From NCBI GenBank assembly GCA_040081555.1, contig JBEBGG010000010.1, positions 1 to 46,124 on the forward strand: 46,124 nt of DNA, in the 5' to 3' direction. Position numbers and translations under genes: made by a program. The stretch is from CADEEX01 sp040081555 (GTDB taxonomy: Bacteria; Acidobacteriota; Vicinamibacteria; Vicinamibacterales; CAVVIG01). The notes under the pieces were generated by a model. The model searched no databases and was not told the DNA's origin. It was given only the letters and a program-made list of their open reading frames with translations. Shown here one piece after another: positions 41,237 through 46,124 of this stretch (position 1 is the stretch's first letter; every line of letters begins with the position of its first letter).

Positions 41237-42541
41237 GTGATTCGCCCTTCTACGGTCCTCCGCACCAACCGCAACTTTCGACTGCTCTTCTTCGGCCAGG
41301 CGATCTCGCAGTTGGGCGACTGGTTCAACTCCGTCGCTGTCTTCGCGTTACTGCTCGACCTCACCGGATCCGCCACAGCGGTGGCGTGGATGATGATCGT
41401 GCAGTTTCTGCCGATGGCGGTCGTCGGTCCGTTCGCGGGCGTCGTCGTCGATCGTGTCGACCGCCGCCGGGTGATGATCGCCGCAGACCTGATACGCGGC
41501 GTCCTGGTCCTTGGCCTGCTGCTGATCCGCCGGCCCGACCAGGTGTGGATCGCCTACGTGATCATGACGCTGACCGTGTCCGCGTCGGCATTCTTCGAAC
41601 CTGCGCGCACAGCCACCATTCCGAACGTGACCACGGCCGAAGAGTTGATGCCTGCCAATGCGCTTTCGAGCGCGACGTGGTCGGCAATGCTGGCCCTTGG
41701 CGCATCGGTGGGCGGACTGATCACGGCGATCTCCGGGCGCGAGTGGGCCTTTGTGATCAACGCCGGCTCGTTCTTCGTCTCCGCGTTCTTCATCGGCCGC
41801 ACGCACATTCCGCACACCGCAGCACCTCGGGAAGGCCGTAGCCTGCGGAGCCTTTCGGGGATCGACGAGATGATCGAGGGATTCCGCTACATCCGTCGGC
41901 ACTCACATGTCGCGGCCCTGATCTTCGTGAAGGCCGGTTGGGGGATCGCCGGCGGCGTGCTCCTGCTGCTGACGATCTTCGGCCAGCGAGTCTTTCCGGT
42001 CGGCGGCACGACCGCCGCTGGCATCGGCATCCTCTATGGCGCGCGAGGTATCGGCGCTGCCTTAGGACCCATGGCACTGCGTTGGGTCCTCGGACAGGAG
42101 CCGGCGACACTCCGCCGATCCATCGGACCCGCATACTTCATCGTGGGCATCTTCTACGTCGGGCTCGCGTTCTCGCCGGTGCTGCCGCTGGCAGCGTTCT
42201 CTGTGCTCATGGCGCACTTCGGCGGCTCGATCCTGTGGGTGTTCAGCACGGTACTCCTGCAGATGGAAGTGCCGAACCGGTTCCGGGGTCGCGTCTTCTC
42301 GGCTGAACTGGCGCTGGTGACGCTCACTTCCTCGATCTCCAGCTACGTGACCGCCTACGCTCTAGATAGCGTCGGCTGGTCGCCGCGAACGATGGCATTC
42401 GTGCTTGGATCGCTGTTTTGCGTGCCTGGAATTCTCTGGCTGATGATGCTCTCACGCTGGCGGGACACCGGTGAGCCGATGCAGGCACCAGAGGCTTCTC
42501 CGTCAGCGGAGGAAGAGGAGCTTGAAGGTAGGATTGGCTAG
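41237..42541 (+). CDS. Major facilitator superfamily transporter, MFS_3/enterobactin-exporter type
   Basis: A 434-residue inner-membrane transporter with about 12 helices. The N-terminus LRTNRNFRLLFFGQAISQLG followed by DWFNSVAVFALLL and the loop GVVVDRVDRRRVMIAADLIR is characteristic of the MFS_3/EntS-like group. FEPARTATIPNVT then ELMPANALSSATWSAM and MEVPNRFRGRVFS (the second cytoplasmic loop motif) also fit. Likely a proton-driven exporter of an unknown small molecule. GTG 41237 sits just before the conserved N-terminus; the in-frame extension to 41138 overlaps the pseudokinase gene. The tail is Glu-rich. Its stop shares CTAG with the convergent small gene. Confidence 0.88.
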   Translation: MIRPSTVLRTNRNFRLLFFGQAISQLGDWFNSVAVFALLLDLTGSATAVAWMMIVQFLPMAVVGPFAGVVVDRVDRRRVMIAADLIRGVLVLGLLLIRRPDQVWIAYVIMTLTVSASAFFEPARTATIPNVTTAEELMPANALSSATWSAMLALGASVGGLITAISGREWAFVINAGSFFVSAFFIGRTHIPHTAAPREGRSLRSLSGIDEMIEGFRYIRRHSHVAALIFVKAGWGIAGGVLLLLTIFGQRVFPVGGTTAAGIGILYGARGIGAALGPMALRWVLGQEPATLRRSIGPAYFIVGIFYVGLAFSPVLPLAAFSVLMAHFGGSILWVFSTVLLQMEVPNRFRGRVFSAELALVTLTSSISSYVTAYALDSVGWSPRTMAFVLGSLFCVPGILWLMMLSRWRDTGEPMQAPEASPSAEEEELEGRIG

Positions 42542-42789
42542 CGCCTGGTCTGTTCCATCGCGCTCTGGATCAATTCCTTCGCATCGTTCAATTGTTCGAG
42601 GACCAGCGCGATGTCCATCTTGGGTGTGCCCGGATGGCGTTCACTGCGACAGTAGACGCCGTGCTGACCTACAAGCGCCATCGAATCGGTGAGAAGATCG
42701 AGCGCCACGGCCATGCGGCCGCGCGAGACCCCCATCATCGTTTCGTGCGTCTCGAGCGTATCGCGATGCTTGATAAAGGCTGAGGACAT
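42538..42789 (-). CDS. Hypothetical 83-residue protein
   Basis: I do not recognise this protein. It is soluble and mostly helical, with no signal peptide. It has a central SRGRMAVALDLLTDSMALVG stretch, one cysteine (GVYCRSERHPGTPKMD), and a C-terminal helix ALVLEQLNDAKELIQSAMEQ of amphipathic character. Codon use resembles the neighbours. It lies 26 bases downstream of the SDR gene on the same strand, so it is probably co-transcribed, and its stop overlaps the MFS stop as CTAG. Confidence 0.6.
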   Translation of the reverse strand: MSSAFIKHRDTLETHETMMGVSRGRMAVALDLLTDSMALVGQHGVYCRSERHPGTPKMDIALVLEQLNDAKELIQSAMEQTRR

Positions 42790-42815
42790 GTTGGTGTGGC
42801 CGGACTTCAGCCCAG

Positions 42816-43535
42816 CTATTTCCGAGGCTTCGAGGGACGCAGTTCGACACGGCTAGCGAGGCTGCGCGGATCACTTTCAAGCAGCCCCATGACAACCGCC
42901 GCCACCTCGTCTGGTGAAGTCTTCCAGTCGGCACCACGTGGAGCGTGTCCGGAGAAGTCGGTATCGACCGAGCCCGGCGCGACGCAGCTGACGCGAATAT
43001 TGTCGTAACGGACTTCTTGCATCAACGCCTCGCTGAACGCATTCAACCCGGCCTTCGAGGCACAGTAGGCGGCCGCGCCGACAAACGCATTGGAGCCGGC
43101 AAGACTGCTGATGTTGATGATGTAGCCGCCGCCGCGAGCCCGCAGCCTCGGCAGCGCCGCGTGGCAGACGTTGTAGACGCCGGTGAGATTGGTGTCGACC
43201 ACCGTCGCCCATTGGGCAGGCGTCATGTCTGTCACGTTCGCGAACACGCCAACGCCAGCGTTGTTGACTAGGATGTCGAGGCCCCCAAAGCGAGACACAG
43301 TGGCGGCCACTGCCAACTCGACTTGATCGTAATCACGCACATCGGCCTTGAGCGCCTCGACCGCTCCTGGACCAGCGCCTTCGATCTCTCGCCGAGCGCT
43401 GGAGAGATGCCCCTCGTCGCGACCGGTGACGGTCACGTTGACACCGACGGCGGCGAGGGCGCGCCCGATCGCCAGCCCAATCCCGCGTGAGCCGCCCGTC
43501 ACCAGCGCCGTCTGTCCTCGAAGATCTCTGGCCAT
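42816..43535 (-). CDS. Short-chain dehydrogenase/reductase
   Basis: A 239-residue NAD(P)-dependent oxidoreductase of the classical SDR type. It has the cofactor motif ALVTGGSRGIGLAIGRAL, DILVNNAGVGVFANVTDM, and the catalytic Ser-Tyr-Lys set in INISSLAGSNAFVGAAAYCA followed by SKAGLNAF. VRVSCVAPGSVDT-type sequence follows (here IRVSCVAPGSVDTDF). An arginine/serine after the glycine motif (TGRDEGH) suggests NADP(H) preference. The substrate is unknown. ATG 43535 is 7 bases after TGTAAT; a start three codons earlier would touch that -10 box. Confidence 0.92.
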   Translation of the reverse strand: MARDLRGQTALVTGGSRGIGLAIGRALAAVGVNVTVTGRDEGHLSSARREIEGAGPGAVEALKADVRDYDQVELAVAATVSRFGGLDILVNNAGVGVFANVTDMTPAQWATVVDTNLTGVYNVCHAALPRLRARGGGYIINISSLAGSNAFVGAAAYCASKAGLNAFSEALMQEVRYDNIRVSCVAPGSVDTDFSGHAPRGADWKTSPDEVAAVVMGLLESDPRSLASRVELRPSKPRK

Positions 43536-43542
43536 CGCAGCC

Positions 43543-43550
43543 ATTACAAT
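43543..43550. promoter_or_regulatory. Bidirectional promoter, overlapping -10 boxes (ATTACAAT)
   Basis: TACAAT on the plus strand (43545-43550) is 9 bases from the ATG of the malate-dehydrogenase-like gene. TGTAAT on the minus strand (43543-43548) is 7 bases from the SDR ATG. The boxes overlap by four bases and neither gene has a ribosome-binding site. Confidence 0.45.
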
Positions 43551-43559
43551 AGCCCACGC

Positions 43560-44402
43560 ATGATGGACATCGCCATTCTCGGCGCAGGGGAACTCGGCGG
43601 ATCGATCACTTCAGTGCTGGCGCATCGCGACCTGGCCCGGACTATCACCCTCATCGATGGCAAGGGACAAGTGGCGGCCGGGAAAGCACTCGACATCATG
43701 CAGATGGCCCCGATCACGCACTTCTCGACTCGCGTGTCTGGCGCCACTGATATCACGCGAGTGGCCGGCGCCACAGTCGTCGTGTTGGCCGACCAGGCCA
43801 ACAATGACGAGTGGACCGGCGAAAGCGGGCGCCTGCTGCTGACACAAATCTCGCAGATGGCCGCTGATGCGATTGTGCTGTGCGCAGGAGCGTCGCAACA
43901 CATGCTGGTAGAACTGGGCGTCCGCGACCTGCGCTACGCACCGGCACGGATCTTCGGATCAGCTCCGGAAGCGCTGGCCGCCGCCGTGCGCGCACTGGTG
44001 GCACTGGAGACAAACGGCTCACCCCGTGACGTGGCGCTGACCCTGCTCGGCCGCCCACCCGTGCACGCCGTGGTGCCCTGGGAGGATGCGACCATCTCCG
44101 GTATCGCTGCCACGCGCGTGCTCGATGAGCCCACCCGGCGGCGACTCGCCGCTCGCATCGGGCCTCTGTGGCCACCTGGGCCCTATGCGCTGGCGACCGC
44201 CGCTGTCGAGGCGCTCTGCGCAATCGGCGGGCGATCCCGGCGCGTGATCAGCGGATTTGTAGCCCCTGACGCCGCGGCGGCGGCGCGAGTGAGAACGGTC
44301 GCCCTTCCGCTGCGGTTGTCAATGGCCGGAATCGCACGCATCGAGGTTCCTGCGCTGAGCACAAACGCTCGAGTCGCGCTCGATAACGCAATGCAGCTCT
44401 AA
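43560..44402 (+). CDS. Malate/lactate dehydrogenase-like protein lacking catalytic motifs
   Basis: A 280-residue protein with the NAD-binding half of the lactate/malate dehydrogenase family: IAILGAGELGGSITSVLA, TLIDGKGQVAAGKALDIMQM and VSGATDITRVAGATVVVLAD. The catalytic features are missing. The loop with the substrate arginines (normally GxPRKPGMxR) reads DQANNDEWTGESGR; the NP motif after the fourth strand reads CAGASQHM. The LDSxR helix reads GSAPEALAA, and the GxHGD histidine motif reads LLGRPPVHAV. It is also about 30-40 residues shorter than normal MDH. It probably does not catalyse malate oxidation; an NAD-sensing or structural role is a guess. ATG 43560 or the adjacent ATG 43563 are equivalent. 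Divergent from the SDR gene. Confidence 0.8.
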   Translation: MMDIAILGAGELGGSITSVLAHRDLARTITLIDGKGQVAAGKALDIMQMAPITHFSTRVSGATDITRVAGATVVVLADQANNDEWTGESGRLLLTQISQMAADAIVLCAGASQHMLVELGVRDLRYAPARIFGSAPEALAAAVRALVALETNGSPRDVALTLLGRPPVHAVVPWEDATISGIAATRVLDEPTRRRLAARIGPLWPPGPYALATAAVEALCAIGGRSRRVISGFVAPDAAAAARVRTVALPLRLSMAGIARIEVPALSTNARVALDNAMQL

Positions 44403-44425
44403 CGGGAACGTTCCGCGTTGCGCAA

Positions 44426-45049
44426 TCATGCGGGTGCGTGATGCAGAGCGAGCCCGCCGGCAAAGTCCGCCAACTGCTTGCGCAGAATCAGTCGACCACG
44501 ATGCAGACGCGACTTCAACGTCTGGTCTTTCACCCGTAACACCACGCTCGCCTCTTCAGTGGACAGGCCCTGGATGTCGCGCAGCATCACCGGCGCGCGA
44601 TAGATCGCCGGCAGCGCCAGAATGGCCCGGAAGACCCTGTGGCGCAATTGCGAGCGGTACACCGCTTCGTCCGCCAGATTCGACCAGTCCGCCACTTCTG
44701 CTTGCGGGTTTACCGATTCCTCCCCGTCAAACAACATCACCGGCACATCGTCTGTCAGCGTCCGCTGGTACTTTGCCGTCCGCAAGCGCGACATCGAGGC
44801 GTTGAAGGTGATGCGGTAGATCCATGAGGACAACGCCGCCTCGCCCCGAAATGTGCCCACCTTGCGGTGCACCTTGAAGAGGACATCTTGGGTCACCTCT
44901 TCGGCGTCTTCCTTGTTCCGAAGGTAGCGAAAGGCGAGCTGGTAGATCTTGGAGCCGAATGTGTCGGCCAGGTCCTGAAGCGCTGTCTCGTCCCCAGACT
45001 GCAAGCGGGCCAAGAGGGCATCGTCTGTTCGTTGTTCATGCATGGACAT
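44426..45049 (-). CDS. ECF-type RNA polymerase sigma factor
   Basis: A 207-residue sigma-70-family ECF factor. Region 2 reads LADTFGSKIYQLAFRYLRNK followed by EDAEEVTQDVLFKVHRKVGTF and ALSSWIYRITFNASMSRLR. Region 4 reads LALPAIYRAPVMLRDIQGLS then TEEASVVLRVKDQTLKSRLHRGR, the helix-turn-helix for the -35. A 50-residue linker with DDVPVMLFDGEESVNPQAE lies between. ATG 45049 is preceded by GAGGAAA, a true ribosome-binding site, unusual here. An in-frame extension to 45304 overlaps lipB and is not conserved. No anti-sigma factor is adjacent, so how it is controlled is not evident. Confidence 0.92.
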   Translation of the reverse strand: MSMHEQRTDDALLARLQSGDETALQDLADTFGSKIYQLAFRYLRNKEDAEEVTQDVLFKVHRKVGTFRGEAALSSWIYRITFNASMSRLRTAKYQRTLTDDVPVMLFDGEESVNPQAEVADWSNLADEAVYRSQLRHRVFRAILALPAIYRAPVMLRDIQGLSTEEASVVLRVKDQTLKSRLHRGRLILRKQLADFAGGLALHHAPA

Positions 45050-45140
45050 TTTCCTCGTGCCGTAGAAAACACCACGCGACAACAAAATATTCCACACGTG
45101 AACTATATTCCGTAAACTGCTGAAAAATATACTGTTGTTG
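45050..45140 (-). promoter_or_regulatory. AT-rich upstream region of the ECF sigma gene
   Basis: A 91-base stretch far more AT-rich than the rest, between lipB and the sigma gene. On the minus strand it contains AGTATATTTTTCAGC, GGAATATAGTTCACG and GGAATATTTTGTTGTC. TATAGT could be a -10, and the two GGAATA elements could be ECF-type -35 boxes for autoregulation. These are suggestions only; no spacing is decisive. Confidence 0.35.
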
Positions 45141-45779
45141 CTATGTTTCGAAGACGGACGCCATGTGCGCTTCGACCCTGTCCTCGACCTCGGCCCGGCT
45201 GGCGGTGCAGCCGAGCTTGGCCAGTGAGGTGACCCCTCGGTCCGCGATACCGCAGGGCACGATGAGCTCAAAGTGACCCAGATCCGTAGTGTGGTTGAGG
45301 GCAAAACCGTGGCTCGTCACCCACCTGGAGATACGCACGCCGATGGCCGCCAGCTTCTCGTCACCCGCCCAGACACCGGTGAGGCCGGCCACTCGTCCGG
45401 CCGCTATGCCGAAGTCAGCGGCCACCCGAATCAGCACTTCTTCGAGATCCCTCACGTAACGGTGCACGTCGCAGCGACCGGGCTTCAGATTGAGTATGGG
45501 ATACCCGACGACCTGGCCAGGGCCGTGATAGGTCACATCGCCGCCGCGGCCGGTCTCGAAGACAGAAATCCCATGACCAGCCAGCGTCTCATCGTCGGCG
45601 CGAATATGCGAACGCCCACCGTCGCCCTTGACGCCAAGGGTCAGGACCGGGGGATGTTCTACGAGGAGCAGTAGGTCGCCGACTCTGTCGGCCTTGCGAT
45701 CTTCGACCAGCGCCCGCTGCAGCGCGAGCGCCTCGTCGTAGGGCACGAGGCCCAGCCGGCGAACTTCGATGGTCCTCAT
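45141..45779 (-). CDS. lipB: Octanoyl-[ACP]:protein N-octanoyltransferase LipB
   Basis: Transfers octanoate from acyl carrier protein to lipoyl domains, the first step of lipoate assembly. The 212-residue protein has the motif GRGGDVTYHGPGQVVGYPIL. The catalytic lysine is in DEKLAAIGVRISRWVTSHGF and the catalytic cysteine in IVPCGIADRGVTSL. It lies downstream of the E2 gene on the same strand with a 90-base gap, fitting supply of lipoate to that complex. lipA is not in the window. No clear ribosome-binding site or -10 box precedes the ATG. Confidence 0.95.
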   Translation of the reverse strand: MRTIEVRRLGLVPYDEALALQRALVEDRKADRVGDLLLLVEHPPVLTLGVKGDGGRSHIRADDETLAGHGISVFETGRGGDVTYHGPGQVVGYPILNLKPGRCDVHRYVRDLEEVLIRVAADFGIAAGRVAGLTGVWAGDEKLAAIGVRISRWVTSHGFALNHTTDLGHFELIVPCGIADRGVTSLAKLGCTASRAEVEDRVEAHMASVFET

Positions 45780-45869
45780 GGCGTCAGTGAGTGCCTGACC
45801 GTCTCTGTCGCCCTCCCTGGGGCTGCTTGTCGTCCGGACCTGACATTTTGGCCGTCGCGATGACGCCCT

Positions 45870-46124
45870 CTAGAGGTCCGACGCAGGCCATTGCTCAAGC
45901 GCGACCTTCACGTGCTTGAGCCACTGGTCGGCGATCGCGCCGTCGATGATTCGGTGATCAAAGCCGATTGAGAGCAGGGCCATGGGCCGGATCGCAATGG
46001 CATCGTCGATCACGACGACCCGCTTTTCGATGGAGCCGATGCTGACTATCGCGACCTGCGGCTGATTGATGACCGGCATGCCGATGAGCGCTCCAAACGT
46101 TCCGGGGTTCGTGATCGTGAATGT
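45870..46124 (-). CDS. 2-oxoacid dehydrogenase E2 acyltransferase, C-terminal part
   Basis: Only the last 84 residues are inside the window; the gene runs off the right edge. They are the end of the catalytic acyltransferase domain: TFTITNPGTFGALIGMPVIN, QVAIVSIGSIEKRVV and LSIGFDHRIIDGAIADQWLK. DHRIIDG is the active-site HxxxDG signature. E2 takes the acyl group from E1 on its lipoyl arm and passes it to CoA. The fused E1 near the left end of the window and LipB next door are functional partners. Which oxoacid the complex uses is not decided by this fragment. Confidence 0.92.
   Translation of the reverse strand, partial: TFTITNPGTFGALIGMPVINQPQVAIVSIGSIEKRVVVIDDAIAIRPMALLSIGFDHRIIDGAIADQWLKHVKVALEQWPASDL

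Noticed and set aside
44405..44414. GGAACGTTCC palindrome between the convergent MDH-like and sigma genes
   Set aside because: A single 10-base palindrome with no T-run and no second copy; could be chance.
1..46124. CRISPR arrays, tRNA or rRNA genes, insertion sequences, prophage genes
   Set aside because: No regularly spaced direct repeats, cloverleaf patterns, rRNA cores, transposase motifs or phage structural genes were seen on either strand.

Overview
The window reads as a GC-rich, double-membraned bacterium, most likely an environmental Acidobacteriota (Vicinamibacteria-like). The pointers are a carboxypeptidase-regulatory-domain TonB receptor ending in an aromatic residue, the squalene genes hpnC-hpnD-hpnE, a fused branched-chain-type E1, several LolA/FtsX-type envelope genes, and many chromosomal housekeeping genes with no phage or insertion sequence. 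The taxon is an inference. No rRNA, tRNA, CRISPR array or transposon was seen. Genes are packed tightly, often overlapping by 1-17 bases.

Layout. 1-700: the end of a nitrite/sulfite reductase gene whose composition and homology do not fit the rest (possible contig-end chimera). 699-3548: yqeY, murJ, rhomboid protease. 3555-12878: a cupin gene divergent from a catabolic operon (fused E1 alpha/beta, FadN-type hydratase/dehydrogenase, two alpha/beta hydrolases, thiolase, acyl-CoA dehydrogenase). 12923-18434: DUF1684 protein, HAD phosphatase, a large TonB-dependent receptor with a strong terminator, SirB1-type protein. 18468-25992 (minus): LolD-like ATPase, double FtsX permease, LolA-like carrier, outer-membrane barrel, metallo-beta-lactamase fold protein, M20 peptidase, behind a promoter that contains a CRP/FNR-type palindrome. 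26111-28858: tandem ThyX-like protein, peptide deformylase, small lipoprotein. 28855-35122 (minus): cobalamin adenosyltransferase, hpnC, hpnD (frameshifted), hpnE, thiI, aldolase. 35145-38917: mutY-mutT, ygfZ, secreted hydrolase. 38983-41206: a small signalling neighbourhood (FHA protein, glyoxalase-II-like hydrolase, degenerate receiver, membrane-anchored pseudokinase). 41237-46124: MFS transporter, an unknown 83-residue protein, SDR, malate-dehydrogenase-like protein lacking catalytic motifs, ECF sigma factor, lipB, and the C-terminal end of an E2 acyltransferase.

How they work together. The E1, the E2 at the far end and LipB belong to lipoate-dependent 2-oxoacid oxidation. FadN/FadA/FadE would oxidise the resulting or other acyl-CoAs. 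The LolD-FtsX-LolA-barrel set could form a complete inner-to-outer-membrane route. HpnCDE converts farnesyl diphosphate to squalene.

Most striking patterns: (1) at least a dozen genes have a -10 hexamer only about 6-13 bases before the start codon, implying leaderless or nearly leaderless mRNAs and settling several start choices; (2) divergent gene pairs share symmetric or interleaved -10 boxes; (3) the tandem ThyX-like protein splits the signature motif between its halves; (4) several proteins keep a fold but lose catalytic residues (malate-dehydrogenase-like protein, kinase, receiver, hydrolase).
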